Below are positions 1 to 8,674 of a stretch of DNA of 64,000 nucleotides, in pieces. Source of the DNA: Anaerosporomusa subterranea (lineage in GTDB: Bacteria; Bacillota; Negativicutes; Sporomusales; Acetonemataceae). The notes under the pieces are model-generated. The model searched no databases, was not told the origin of the DNA, and worked only from the letters and a program-made list of their open reading frames with translations. The stretch lies in the NCBI RefSeq assembly GCF_001611555.1, contig NZ_LSGP01000017.1:620001-684000 (forward strand). The letters are read 5' to 3'. The position numbers were made by a program, and so were the translations under genes. Every line of letters starts with the position of its first letter. Positions within the stretch are counted from its first letter, which is position 1.

Positions 1-1220
1 TGACCAATAAAGAATACATGCACCACGTAAAAGCGGACCTGGCAACGGCCAGAGCCTCGGAAGCACACATTCTGCTCGAGCCCGAAGCTCGCAATACAGC
101 ACCAGCGATTGCGTTGGCGGCACGTTATTGCCAGGATGTTTTGGGCGCGACTGATGATGAAGTTATGTTCGTCTCACCTGCTGATCATGTGGTTCATCCG
201 ATCGAAGACTTTATCCGCTCTGTCCGTCAAGGCATTGAAGCTGCTCGCTTGCAAAAAGTTGTCACCTTTGGTATCAAACCCACCGGCCCGGAGACCGGCT
301 ATGGCTACATCCAGGCAGGCAAACCCTTCGACTTTGGCTACACTGTGAAATCCTTCCGCGAGAAGCCTGACCGTGTCACCGCTGAGTCCTATGTGGCGGC
401 TGGCAATTACTTTTGGAATTCTGGCATGTTTGCCTTTACTTTGGGCTGCTTTTTTGAAGAACTGAAAACCCATCAATCCGCGATCTACGAGCAGGCTCAA
501 GCTTCGTATACCGAAATGCTGACCGCGTTTGCCGAGATGCCCAGTATTTCAATCGACTACGCAGTTGCTGAGAAATCCTCCCGCGTTATCACCATCCCGC
601 TTGCGTCCTACTGGAATGACATCGGCTCCTGGGATGCCATTTATGATGTATTGCCTAAAGACAGTTCAGGTAACGCCATTAGAGGCGATTGTATGCCGAT
701 CGATTGCCGCAATAGTTTGATGATGGGCCAAAGCCGTCTGATCGCCGGTATCGGCCTGCAAGACGTGCTAGTGGTCGAGACTGACGACGTCATTATTGTT
801 GCGCAAAAAGGTGAGTCACAAAAGGTTAAAGACCTAGTCGCTAAACTCAAGGCTCAAGGCCGCCGAGAGGCTGATGAGCACACCACCATGTACCGCCCCT
901 GGGGCAGCTACACTGTCATGGGCGAGGGCCCAGGCTACAAGATGAAAAAAATCGTCGTCATCCCCGGCGCCAGCCTCAGCCTGCAAATGCACTACCACCG
1001 CAGCGAACACTGGATCGTCATCGCCGGTACCGCCAAGGTCACAATTGATGAAGACGAGCAAATGGTGCATGAAAACGAAAGCGTCTACATCCCGCAGTCG
1101 ACCAAACATCGCTTAGAAAACCCAGGCAAAATTCCGTTGGAGATTATCGAAGTGCAGAATGGCAAATACCTGGGTGAGGATGATATTGTACGGTTTGAGG
1201 ATATATATGGAAGAGCATAG
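1..1220 (+). CDS. manC: Mannose-1-phosphate guanylyltransferase with C-terminal mannose-6-phosphate isomerase-type cupin (5' partial)
   Basis: Makes GDP-mannose from mannose-1-phosphate and GTP in the cytoplasm, for glycan synthesis. The reading frame is open to the left edge (codons for TNKEY precede the first ATG at 18), so roughly 60-80 N-terminal residues, including the GxGTRLWP nucleotide-binding loop, lie outside the window. Visible nucleotidyltransferase motifs are FVSPADHVV, FREKPD, NYFWNSGMFAF and YWNDIGSWDA. The last ~120 residues form a cupin of the type II phosphomannose isomerase kind, with PWGSY, SLQMHYHRSEHW and YIPQSTKHRLENPG. The next gene is a phosphomannomutase-family enzyme, the step before this one, which fits a mannose activation pair. 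An inverted repeat lies directly behind the stop. Confidence 0.93.
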   Translation, partial: TNKEYMHHVKADLATARASEAHILLEPEARNTAPAIALAARYCQDVLGATDDEVMFVSPADHVVHPIEDFIRSVRQGIEAARLQKVVTFGIKPTGPETGYGYIQAGKPFDFGYTVKSFREKPDRVTAESYVAAGNYFWNSGMFAFTLGCFFEELKTHQSAIYEQAQASYTEMLTAFAEMPSISIDYAVAEKSSRVITIPLASYWNDIGSWDAIYDVLPKDSSGNAIRGDCMPIDCRNSLMMGQSRLIAGIGLQDVLVVETDDVIIVAQKGESQKVKDLVAKLKAQGRREADEHTTMYRPWGSYTVMGEGPGYKMKKIVVIPGASLSLQMHYHRSEHWIVIAGTAKVTIDEDEQMVHENESVYIPQSTKHRLENPGKIPLEIIEVQNGKYLGEDDIVRFEDIYGRA

Positions 1221-1232
1221 AGAGGTGTAGAT

Positions 1233-1372
1233 GACGTTTAACCGCAGAGTACGCAGAGTAAACGGAGGGTACACAGAGGGCTACCGTACTGATTTATATT
1301 ATTATATAAAATAAAATTTTTCGTAACCTCTGTGAACCCTCTGCGACCTCTGCGTACTCTGCGGTTAACGTT
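1233..1372. repeat. CR1: inverted 'accgcagagtacgcagag' repeat pair
   Basis: The left arm (about 1239-1280) contains accgcagagtacgcagag and related degenerate units. The right arm (about 1325-1371) is its complement, with cctctgcgtactctgcggtt. A short AT-rich loop separates them. Seven such copies occur in the window, all between genes. Read through, the right arm encodes NPLRPLRTLRL, which artificially extends the next gene upstream. Confidence 0.85.
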
Positions 1373-1412
1373 CCTCCGTCCTATTCAGTCGCTAATAGAA
1401 AGGAGCAATACA

Positions 1413-2816
1413 ATGCCTATTACTTTTGGAACTGATGGTTGGCGTGGCGTTATCAGCGAGGACTATACCTTTAGCAATGTCCGCTTAGTCGCTGAAGCCA
1501 TCGCTGACTATATTATAAAAAATGGTGAACAAGACAAGGGTATCGTCGTCGGTTATGACGCTCGCTTCCTTGGCAAGCAGTATGCTGAACAGGTGGCAGC
1601 CGTGATCGCCACGAAAGGTGTGCCAATCTGGCTATCTGATGATATCTTGCCCACGCCGGCTCTTACTTGGCAGGTCAAAGACCGCCAAGCTGCCGGCGGC
1701 GTCATGGTGACTGCCAGCCATAATCCGGCAGAATACAACGGCCTAAAGTTCAAAGCCCCTTATGGCGGCTCGGCTTCACCGGAGATCATGGCTGCGATTG
1801 CCGACTGCGTTCGGCCTCTTGAAGCCAGTGGGCGTTTGTTCGAGAAAGTCGTTCTGCCAGCTAACGTCGAGTTCTTCTCGTCAAAAGAAAGCTATTTGGC
1901 TCATGTCCGCGATATGCTTGATAAAGAGGTGCTTTCCTCGTTCGGCGCAACAGTTGTCTTTGATGTCATGCACGGCGGAGCCATGGGCTATACTGATTCC
2001 TTGGCACATCAGTATGGCCTCGATCTGATCGAAATCAGAAGTGACTACAATCCCTCTTTCGGTGGCGTCAACCCCGAGCCAATTGATAAAAACTTAGTCG
2101 CCCTACGGCAAGCGATTGTCGACAACAATGCTGTTATCGGCTTGGCCACAGATGGTGACGGCGACCGAATTGGCGCGATGGACGCTGATGGACGATTTAT
2201 TACCGCTAACCAGATCATGGCCTTGTTAATTAAACACTTCATCGAAAAACGCGGCTGGAGCGGCGGTGTAGTTAAAACACTCACTGTGTCCGAACTCGTC
2301 AAAAAAACAGCCGAAAAATATGGACTGAAAATCTACGAAACCCCGGTCGGCTTCAAGTATGTCGCCAGCCTAATGCTGAGCGAAGATATCCTCATCGGCG
2401 GTGAAGAATCCGGCGGCATCGGCCTGAAACACTACATACCCGAGCGCGACGGCGTCATGCTCGGCTTCCTGCTGATCGAAATGGTAGCAGCCTATGGCAA
2501 AACCTTGGGACAGCTCTTGGATGAACTGATGGACGAAGTCGGACATTACCATTACCTGCGTGAAGATCTGCACATTGCTAATGACATCAAGCAGCGCCTA
2601 ATGGCCAAACTGAACGCCAAACCTTCCTATCTACTCGGCTATAAAGTCCATTCCGCCGACTGTCGCGACGGCTGCAAATTCACTTTAGACGACGGCTGGA
2701 TCATGTTCCGCGCCTCCGGCACCGAACCAATTGTTCGCATCTACGGCGAAGCCTCGACATTTGACCAAATTGAGACAGTGATGAAGAAGGCGATCGAGTA
2801 CGCGGAGAACTCGTAA
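1413..2816 (+). CDS. Phosphoglucomutase/phosphomannomutase family protein
   Basis: Interconverts hexose-1- and hexose-6-phosphates (alpha-D-phosphohexomutase superfamily), supplying mannose-1-P or glucose-1-P to the neighbouring manC and galU. The protein of 467 residues shows all four family loops: the catalytic serine in TASHNPAEYNG (Ser102), the metal loop DGDGDRIG, the sugar-binding loop GGEESGG and the phosphate-binding loop RASGTEP. The start is ATG 1413 behind aaaggag (1400-1406). The frame stays open upstream to 1332, but that stretch is the right arm of repeat CR1 and encodes repeat peptide only. Whether mannose or glucose is preferred cannot be told from sequence. The manC neighbour favours mannose, galU and pgi favour glucose. 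Confidence 0.93.
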   Translation: MPITFGTDGWRGVISEDYTFSNVRLVAEAIADYIIKNGEQDKGIVVGYDARFLGKQYAEQVAAVIATKGVPIWLSDDILPTPALTWQVKDRQAAGGVMVTASHNPAEYNGLKFKAPYGGSASPEIMAAIADCVRPLEASGRLFEKVVLPANVEFFSSKESYLAHVRDMLDKEVLSSFGATVVFDVMHGGAMGYTDSLAHQYGLDLIEIRSDYNPSFGGVNPEPIDKNLVALRQAIVDNNAVIGLATDGDGDRIGAMDADGRFITANQIMALLIKHFIEKRGWSGGVVKTLTVSELVKKTAEKYGLKIYETPVGFKYVASLMLSEDILIGGEESGGIGLKHYIPERDGVMLGFLLIEMVAAYGKTLGQLLDELMDEVGHYHYLREDLHIANDIKQRLMAKLNAKPSYLLGYKVHSADCRDGCKFTLDDGWIMFRASGTEPIVRIYGEASTFDQIETVMKKAIEYAENS

Positions 2817-3058
2817 CCGCAGAGTACACGGGGGTGGCACGTAACCGCAGAGTACGCAGAGATCACAGAGGGTTCGCAGAGGGCACTGTTTTATATGGTG
2901 CTCTAGCGCTCCCACTTCGCGAAGTAGGAGCTTAAGATGATAATTTAGTAGCCTCTGTGGTTAATGGACCTACAATTTTCCTTTCCAGCGGAGCTGGCAG
3001 ATAAAGACCGTAACCCTCTGCGAGCCCTCAGCGTACTCTGCGTACTCTGCGGTTAGCC
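2814..3058. repeat. CR2: large inverted 'accgcagagtacgcagag' repeat with structured loop
   Basis: Left-arm units run from 2814 to about 2885 and the right arm from about 3008 to 3058 (cgtactctgcgtactctgcggtta). The loop carries a small hairpin (cttcgcgaag region, about 2923) and, near 2980-3009, a segment ending ggagctggcagataaagac. That segment reappears in opposite orientation inside CR3. Confidence 0.85.
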
Positions 3059-3124
3059 GTACCCATCACTGTAACTCATCCTGCGGACCCTCGCCCAACA
3101 GACTGTAATGAAAGGCGATTGACT

Positions 3125-4075
3125 ATGCAAAAAAATCGTAAAGTTCGCAAAGCAGTCATCCCCGCGGCAGGTCTTGGCACTCGATTTTTGCCTGCTACAA
3201 AGGCTCAGCCGAAAGAGATGCTGCCGATTGTTGATAAACCTGCTATCCAATACATTATAGAAGAGGCTATTGCTTCAGGTATTGAAGACATTCTCATCAT
3301 CACCGGCCGCAACAAGCGGGCGATTGAAGACCACTTTGATCGCAATGTTGAGCTGGAATTGTTGCTTCGCTCACAGGGCAAATATGATCTGCTAGGTCTC
3401 GTCGAAGAACTTTCGAACGTCACCATCCACTATATCCGCCAAAAAGAAGCCAAAGGCCTCGGCCACGCCGTCCTCTGCGCCAGACACTTTGTTGGCAATG
3501 AGCCGTTTGCTGTGCTGTTAGGCGACGACATCATCGATTCCCAGACCCCTTGCCTCAAGCAACTGATCGATGTCTATGAAGACTGCCAGGCCAGCGTCCT
3601 CGGAGTGCAGCAAGTGCCTAAAGAAAAAGTATCGAGCTATGGCATTGTTCAGCCGGAGCCCTATAAAGAAAACATCTGGCGAGCCATCGACTTAGTCGAA
3701 AAGCCGCCAGTCGCTGAAGCGCCTTCCCGCCTCGCTGTGCTCGGACGTTATATCATCGAGCCCGAGATCTTCGATCTGCTCGAGACCACTCAGCCCGGAC
3801 GCGGCGGTGAGATCCAGCTGACTGATGCCCTGCGCCGCCTGGCTGCCGAGCGGCCTGTCTATGCCTACAATTTCGAAGGCCGCCGCTATGATGTCGGTGA
3901 TAAACAAGGTTACCTCGAAGCCACCGTCGAATTCGCCCTCAAACGCCCCGATCTACGCGAACCGTTCACCCGCTACCTTCTCGATACCCTCGGCAAGCTG
4001 ATCATCCCCGCCGAAGCCGCCGGCAAGGCAATAGAGAAAAGAGGCTTGGCGAAGCTAGAGAATCCAGGAGTGTGA
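3125..4075 (+). CDS. galU: UTP--glucose-1-phosphate uridylyltransferase
   Basis: Forms UDP-glucose from glucose-1-phosphate and UTP. The 316-residue length is typical. Motifs are the N-terminal nucleotide loop PAAGLGTRFLPATKA, PKEMLPIVDKPAIQYI, VLLGDDI, and GRYIIEPEIFDLLE with GGEIQLTDAL in the second half. The start is ATG 3125, which has aaagg (3111-3115) at a good distance; a TTG at 3119 would sit too close to it. It is flanked on both sides by large inverted repeats, so it is probably its own transcription unit or read through those structures. Confidence 0.96.
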   Translation: MQKNRKVRKAVIPAAGLGTRFLPATKAQPKEMLPIVDKPAIQYIIEEAIASGIEDILIITGRNKRAIEDHFDRNVELELLLRSQGKYDLLGLVEELSNVTIHYIRQKEAKGLGHAVLCARHFVGNEPFAVLLGDDIIDSQTPCLKQLIDVYEDCQASVLGVQQVPKEKVSSYGIVQPEPYKENIWRAIDLVEKPPVAEAPSRLAVLGRYIIEPEIFDLLETTQPGRGGEIQLTDALRRLAAERPVYAYNFEGRRYDVGDKQGYLEATVEFALKRPDLREPFTRYLLDTLGKLIIPAEAAGKAIEKRGLAKLENPGV

Positions 4076-4091
4076 GGAAGCCGGAAGAATA

Positions 4092-4296
4092 CGTTAATCG
4101 CAGAGTGGCGGGGTTGGGCACTAACCGCAGAGTGCGCAGAGTACGCTGAGGGCTAGAAGAGGGTTCCGGTCTTTATTTGCCAGCTCTGCTGGCAAGACTA
4201 GATTAGATATTATAGAGCATCGGTTTAACTGACATATATTTTGTCGTAACCCTCAGCGAACCCTCTGTGATCTCTGTGTACTCTGCGGTTAGCCGT
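4092..4296. repeat. CR3: large inverted 'accgcagagtgcgcagag' repeat
   Basis: Left-arm units at about 4092-4160 and the right arm at about 4255-4296 (tctgtgtactctgcggttag). Inside is gtctttatttgccagct, the reverse complement, with few changes, of the loop segment in CR2. The two cores are therefore inverted relative to each other while the arms keep their orientation. Confidence 0.85.
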
Positions 4297-4341
4297 ACCT
4301 CGTCATCCGTAGTTCACTAAATCCTATTGGGAGGAGATATT

Positions 4342-5793
4342 ATGACTTATCGTCTAACCCTACCCTCAGGTTTTATCTACGATTACACTAACCTCTTCGG
4401 TGAAGGGAAAGTCACCGCCGAGGACCTTGCATCCCTGTCCGACCGTCTGGATCAAGCCCATGCCGCCATTACTCAAATGCGCGCAACCGGCGAGGTTAGA
4501 GGACACCTTTCCAAAGACGGTACTCCTGAGCTTGTCCTGTTTACGCAACTTCCCTACGTCGAGGACGGCAACCTTAACAACCCGGCTTCAATCCAGCGGC
4601 TGAAGGATTTTGGCCAGTCTCTGCGCTACTCCACCGACGCGGTGGTATCCTTTGGTATTGGCGGTTCCTACCTTGGTAATAAAGTTCTATTTGATGTCCA
4701 CGCCGGCGAGTTCTGGAATTCTAAGTCTACAGCCGAACGGAACGGTTATCCTGAACTCTATTTCAGTGGCAACAACATTGATCCACAACGCACCACCGAC
4801 CTGATAGACTGTTTAAAACGCAAAGCCATCCAAAAGGTCGCCAGCGGTGAAACCTATAAGGTTACGCTCATCGTTATCTCTAAATCCGGTTCAACACTTG
4901 ATACCATGTCATCCTTCATGGTGGTCTGTGATGCGTTACAATTGGCCAATATTACTGTTCAAGTTGTCACCGTCACCGACCCGGCAGAGGGAGCCAATCG
5001 CACTTTGCTAAAAAAACTCGCTGACGACCAAGGCTGGCCCAGCTTCAGTGTACCTGACGGAGTCGGTGGACGTTTCAGTGTCTTTTGCGACGTGGGCCTG
5101 GTCACAGCCGCCTGTATCGGTTTTGACATCGACGCCTTCCTGGCTGGCGCCCGCGACATGGACCAAGCCTGTCTGACCGGCGAACCTAGAAGTAACCCGG
5201 CTCTATTCAATGCCGCGCTAAAATACCTGGCAGCCGAAAAATATAACCGTGATATCGAAATCTTCATGCCCTATGGCGACTACCTAAAATCGGTCGCCGA
5301 ATGGTATGTCCAACTGCTGGCCGAATCTCTCGGCAAACGCGCCGACCGCGAAGGCAACACAGTCTACTATGGACGCACTCCGGTCGTCGCTGTCGGCACC
5401 ACCGACATGCACGCCCAGACCCAGCAGCACCAAGACGGCAAAAAGAACAAAGTTGTCCAGTTTGTACAGTTGGCTGACTGGTCGACCAATCCCCTCGTTC
5501 CCAATGTTTTCCCCGCTGTTGCCAAATTAGCGGAAATAGCCGACTTGACGATGAGCCAAGCCCTAGACGCTGCTCTCGATTCTAACGCCGAAGCCCTTGC
5601 CGCTGATAACCGTTTTAACGCTGCGTTCATCCTCCCAAGACTATCCGCCTACCACTTAGGCGAGCTTTTGTACCTGCTGGCTCTGTCAGTCGCCTACGAA
5701 GGCGAGTTAGCCAACGTCGACGCCTTTGACCAGCCGGGAGTGGAAGCATACAAGAAGATCCTGGGACCACGATTAAAGGCGTTGAAAGCGTAG
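4342..5793 (+). CDS. pgi: Glucose-6-phosphate isomerase
   Basis: Interconverts glucose-6-P and fructose-6-P. The protein is 483 residues, at the short end for this family. The first SIS half shows FGIGGSYLGNK and the phosphate-binding region VISKSGSTLDTMSS. Then come GVGGRFSVFCDVG, the family-signature part, and THTQ-like MHAQTQQHQDGKKNK. The start is ATG 4342 behind gggaggag (4329-4336). The inframe GTG-like extension at 4327 overlaps that ribosome site and was not used. It lies in the same direction as manC, pgm and galU but is separated from galU by repeat CR3. Confidence 0.95.
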   Translation: MTYRLTLPSGFIYDYTNLFGEGKVTAEDLASLSDRLDQAHAAITQMRATGEVRGHLSKDGTPELVLFTQLPYVEDGNLNNPASIQRLKDFGQSLRYSTDAVVSFGIGGSYLGNKVLFDVHAGEFWNSKSTAERNGYPELYFSGNNIDPQRTTDLIDCLKRKAIQKVASGETYKVTLIVISKSGSTLDTMSSFMVVCDALQLANITVQVVTVTDPAEGANRTLLKKLADDQGWPSFSVPDGVGGRFSVFCDVGLVTAACIGFDIDAFLAGARDMDQACLTGEPRSNPALFNAALKYLAAEKYNRDIEIFMPYGDYLKSVAEWYVQLLAESLGKRADREGNTVYYGRTPVVAVGTTDMHAQTQQHQDGKKNKVVQFVQLADWSTNPLVPNVFPAVAKLAEIADLTMSQALDAALDSNAEALAADNRFNAAFILPRLSAYHLGELLYLLALSVAYEGELANVDAFDQPGVEAYKKILGPRLKALKA

Positions 5794-5840
5794 GAGATCG
5801 AGGAGAAGAACGAATTTCTAAGCTGCCAAAAAAAAGACGT

Positions 5841-5874
5841 CCCTGGTGCTACTGTAAAGCCAGTAACACCAGGG
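5841..5874 (-). terminator. Hairpin terminator, best oriented for the minus strand
   Basis: Stem ccctggtgctactg / cagtaacaccaggg (one mismatch) with a 6-base loop. On the minus strand it is followed within five bases by a run of eight T, as in an intrinsic terminator. It sits between the ends of pgi and the small minus-strand gene at 5885-6004 and may serve both. Confidence 0.7.
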
Positions 5875-5884
5875 AAGTTGTACG

Positions 5885-6004
5885 TTAATTGGTAGGATAA
5901 TGAGCTCGGATACTACCCCCGCGTTTTGCAGTGATTTGATCGATGACTATGACCATCAAACTTGCGCCAAATAATATGCCGATCAAGAAGCTAACCCAAG
6001 TCAA
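5885..6004 (-). CDS. Small single-pass membrane protein (39 aa), TTG start
   Basis: This frame encodes 39 residues beginning LTWVSFLIGILFGASLMVIV, a clean transmembrane segment, followed by a charged tail with DQITAKRGG. The TTG start has GAGGTGG (complement of 6011-6017) six bases upstream. The minus-strand terminator at 5841-5874 lies just past the stop. The combination of ribosome site, membrane helix and terminator makes this a believable gene despite its size. I do not recognise a function. It has no neighbour on the same strand. Confidence 0.6.
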   Translation of the reverse strand: MTWVSFLIGILFGASLMVIVIDQITAKRGGSIRAHYPTN

Positions 6005-6317
6005 CGGTTACCACCTCACTGTTGGTGCTACCATATAATGTAAATTTATATGCAAATCTGAATAATTGCAATATCTTTTTTCCGACAGTTTTTGCAAACA
6101 AAATTTCTGTACTGCAAGATATGTCATTAGTTGACACCTGGCCCGAACAATAGTAACATGAGTCGCCATTACATGATAATAATTGCTACTTTTGTATTTG
6201 TTTACATTATGGCGGAGCAAACCGGCGAATAAAGGGAAAATTTTTTCTTCAGCGAAGTACTCATGATTGGTCGGTGGGGCGGTATTTTGCGATACATAAC
6301 AAACGGGAGCTACCAGT
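6005..6317. other. Intergenic region without a gene, AT-rich
   Basis: Divergent region between the small minus-strand gene and the glycosyltransferase. Apart from the ribosome site of the minus gene and the promoter at 6131-6159, I see nothing. The short minus-strand frame at 6008-6220 has no ribosome site or protein-like composition. Confidence 0.6.
6131..6159 (+). promoter_or_regulatory. Sigma-A type promoter
   Basis: TTGACA (6131-6136), 17-base spacer, TAACAT (6154-6159). The -35 is perfect and the -10 matches 4 of 6. It would give a leader of about 150 bases to the glycosyltransferase starting at 6318. Confidence 0.5.
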
Positions 6318-7397
6318 ATGAAGAAACTTGTTTTTTATATTTCTGGATTTGGTTTTGGCCATTTGACTCGGTCGATTGCGCTGATGCAGGAACTTCTCCG
6401 GCAGCGGCACGATATTCATATAACTGTGAAGTGTCATTCGCAGCATATGGCGCTGGCTTTGGCGTCGTTTAGGGAACAGTTAGAAGCGGTTACAGTGCTA
6501 CCATTTGATCTGGGGTTTCAGATTTGCTTTAATGCGGTAACAGCTACGGTGGATTATCGGGCGACGCTGGAGAGTGTGAAATCCTGGCTTGAGCGATTGA
6601 AATTTGGGGCTGAAGCTGAGGCTTCGGCCTGTCGAGGGGCTGGCTATTCGCTGGTTTTATCTGATATTGCGCCTGAAGCGTTTGTTGTCGCAAACAAGTT
6701 GGCAATTCCGTCGATTGGTATTTCCAATTTTACCTGGTATGAGCTTTGCAGGGAGTATGTCGGAGCTGAGCGGGTGGAGGGGCTCAAAGCGATGTATCAG
6801 ACGGGGTCTGCCTTTTTTGAGTATCCGTTGTCAACTGATGCGGAGATCCCGATTGCTAACAAGCAGCCGGTAGGGCTGCTGTCTCGGCCGCAGGAGCTGT
6901 CGCGGATTCGCGAGCTTCAGGTGAAATATAAACGGCCTGGTCGTCTGCTGCTGTTTTTGAGCATCGGCGGGGCGTTGAGTTTACAGAACCTGTCACTTTC
7001 GCCTGAGCTGGATTATCTGTATACGCGAGGGATTGATCTGGTGGCAGCTGAAAATGCGATTCCCGTTCCGGAGGGTACGCTGGACACTCAAAACTACTTG
7101 GCGGCATGTGATGCTGTGGTCACTAAATGTGGCTGGTCAACGGTGGCGGAGGCTCTTATTGCACGCAAACCGCTGTATCTGCTCACATCGAGGGATGGTT
7201 GGCTGGAAGAAAAGTATATGTTGCAGGAACTGGCCGGTCTTGGGGTATCACAGGTGATCGAACCGAGTGAGCAGGTTTGTTTGGAATCTGATTTGTTTGC
7301 GAATATCGATACGCTACAGGCGGCGTATGCGACGATACCGGAGAGATATACGGATCAGGCTAAGAAGATTGCCGTAAGGGCTTTAGCATATTTGTAA
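6318..7397 (+). CDS. GT-B fold glycosyltransferase, MurG/UGT-like
   Basis: A 359-residue protein with the layout of a two-domain GT-B glycosyltransferase. The N-terminal domain begins KKLVFYISGFGFGHLTRS, a glycine-rich acceptor-side loop with the GHL motif seen in MurG-like and UDP-glycosyltransferases. The C-terminal half carries LLFLSIGGA and then DAVVTKCGWSTVAEALIARKP, matching the donor-binding segment 'K.G..T..EAL..G.P'. No membrane segment is visible. The donor and acceptor cannot be deduced. It is a single-gene unit with ATG 6318 and a weak ribosome site (gggag, 6304-6308). The C-terminal motif also occurs in the glycosyltransferase-like domain of some sugar-kinase fusions. Confidence 0.75.
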   Translation: MKKLVFYISGFGFGHLTRSIALMQELLRQRHDIHITVKCHSQHMALALASFREQLEAVTVLPFDLGFQICFNAVTATVDYRATLESVKSWLERLKFGAEAEASACRGAGYSLVLSDIAPEAFVVANKLAIPSIGISNFTWYELCREYVGAERVEGLKAMYQTGSAFFEYPLSTDAEIPIANKQPVGLLSRPQELSRIRELQVKYKRPGRLLLFLSIGGALSLQNLSLSPELDYLYTRGIDLVAAENAIPVPEGTLDTQNYLAACDAVVTKCGWSTVAEALIARKPLYLLTSRDGWLEEKYMLQELAGLGVSQVIEPSEQVCLESDLFANIDTLQAAYATIPERYTDQAKKIAVRALAYL

Positions 7398-7774
7398 GCG
7401 GCAAGAGGAATTGCGCATTGGGCTAGGGTTAAGGAGGGTTGCTTCGCTGCGGCCTCGAATGCTATGCCCTCCATGGCGCATTCGAGATTAGGCCTTCCAT
7501 GGCCGTCATCGCAATGACAGAAGCGGAATGTCACTGCGAGGGACGAAGCAGTCTTCTTTTTCTATGCCGTCGCAATACCAGCAGGTCTTTTCCGACAAAT
7601 TTTGACGGCGGTTCCTGTCGCTTGTAGATAGGTTAGGACTGCGACTGTCAGATCATCGTGTGATATGCCCTGTTGGTGGCTTGTCCTGCAGAATGAGTCG
7701 GGAAAAAGTGATTGCACAGGTTGATGGAATAAGTTTACAATTACAGTATATGGTAATTGCGGGGAGGAATTTTC
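7398..7774. repeat. Intergenic degenerate repeats, no gene
   Basis: Contains fragments of the widespread 'gcaatgacagaagcggaatgtcactgcgagggacgaag' kind of interspersed repeat (about 7505-7555) and an inverted pair around gcctcgaatgctatg / gcgcattcgagattaggcc (about 7452-7494). Frames here (7439-7627, 7562-7801) are repeat peptide without ribosome sites. Confidence 0.5.
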
Positions 7775-7966
7775 GTGAGCCAGACTACTGTAACTGAACA
7801 ACCAACTATGAAGTTGGTTTATGAAGGAAAGACAACAGCACGAGTGTGGAAATGCAGCTCATGCGGGCTGAAGCTGTTTTTAGCCCAGAAGTCGGAGTAT
7901 CCGGGGATACGGTGTTTATGCGGCCGATCCTACTGGAAATCTTGCCCCGAGGATTCAGGGCGTTGA
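7775..7966 (+). CDS. Small zinc-ribbon-like protein (63 aa)
   Basis: Starts at GTG 7775 behind ggggagga (7761-7768). The 63-residue product has a CxxC pair (WKCSSCGLKLF) and a CLC pair (RCLCGRSYW), enough for one treble-clef or rubredoxin-like zinc site. No further domain. Its last residues (EDSGR) and stop are encoded by the left outer arm of repeat VSE1, so the repeat forms the 3' end of the gene and may have replaced an original C-terminus. The function is unknown. Confidence 0.6.
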   Translation: MSQTTVTEQPTMKLVYEGKTTARVWKCSSCGLKLFLAQKSEYPGIRCLCGRSYWKSCPEDSGR

Positions 7967-8080
7967 TATACCCCATCTGCGTTGTTGACCCTGAGACTCC
8001 ATTGCTAGCGTACCCGTTAGTACGCGTCACTGCTGGAGTCTCAGGGTCGCCTAGCATCTAGGGCATCTGAACGCCCTGAA
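7954..8080. repeat. VSE1: nested-hairpin repeat
   Basis: Outer stem ttcagggcgtt (7954-7964) pairs perfectly with aacgccctgaa (8070-8080). Inner stem gaccctgagactcca (7987-8001) pairs perfectly with tggagtctcagggtc (8034-8048). Conserved parts are the left foot ccatctgcgttgtt, the cap gcgtacccgt..tacgcg and the right foot gcctagcatctag. It overlaps the end of the gene at 7775-7966. Confidence 0.9.
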
Positions 8081-8090
8081 GGAAACGACG

Positions 8091-8325
8091 GCAGAGCGTT
8101 GATAAGGGCCCATCTGCGACGCGCATGGACGCGCTAGTGCCGAATGCGCCAAGGAAGGCATAGCACTCGGCCGCTGTTGCGATCGAAAACTCATACTAGC
8201 GTACCCGTCAGCATGCGTCGTGGCTGAGTTTTCACCTGCGCCTAGTGATGCTATTCGGCTTATGCAAATCAGGGGAGATCAGGGTCTCATAGGTAACAAC
8301 ATCTGAACCCTTCTGAACGCTCTGC
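8091..8325. repeat. VSE2: nested-hairpin repeat, long form
   Basis: Outer stem gcagagcgtt (8091-8100) / aacgctctgc (8316-8325), perfect. Inner stem gaaaactca (8185-8193) / tgagttttc (8225-8233). Extra sequence interrupts the left foot (8117-8176), and a right-hand module ends in tctcataggtaacaacatctg. Confidence 0.88.
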
Positions 8326-8439
8326 GGGATACGGGGTGACGCGGGGATTGCGTACGGGAACGGGGGACGGCATTGCTTCGCTCGCCTGGACGGGTGCTAG
8401 CGGGTGCTTCCCTAATGGCTTCCTTGGAGATAAAGTTTT

Positions 8440-8486
8440 AATAGTCAGTATGGGCTCTCCTGAGTGGAGAGCCCATACTGACTATT
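8440..8486. terminator. Perfect 21-bp palindromic hairpin
   Basis: The left arm starts aatagtcagtatggg and pairs without mismatch with the right arm (8466-8486) across the loop tgagt. It is followed by a T-rich stretch, so it can act as an intrinsic terminator for the + strand. It isolates the pilus/secretin genes from the repeat block upstream. Confidence 0.7.
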
Positions 8487-8674
8487 TCTTTATCTTTACG
8501 AAATGGGACTAGATCCGCTAGGTCATAGGACTCACCTGCCTATGTCTTTTGTCGCATTTAGTTTACTTTTTGTCAAAATAATCCGCGAGTGGGGGATAAA
8601 TTACAGGATTTTGTTTTCTTTTGTAGAATGATAACTAATCAGATGTTTGTGAATAAATGGCAGGTGAGATAATT

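Noticed and set aside
1332-1412. 27-codon N-terminal extension of the phosphomannomutase
   Set aside because: It is the right arm of repeat CR1. The family start and a good ribosome site are at 1413.
6008-6220. Minus-strand frame of 70 codons before the glycosyltransferase
   Set aside because: No ribosome site, and the composition is that of AT-rich noncoding DNA. It covers the promoter at 6131-6159.
7439-7627. 62-codon frame after the glycosyltransferase gene
   Set aside because: Encodes peptide of a common interspersed repeat (VIAMTEAECHCEGRSS) with no ribosome site.
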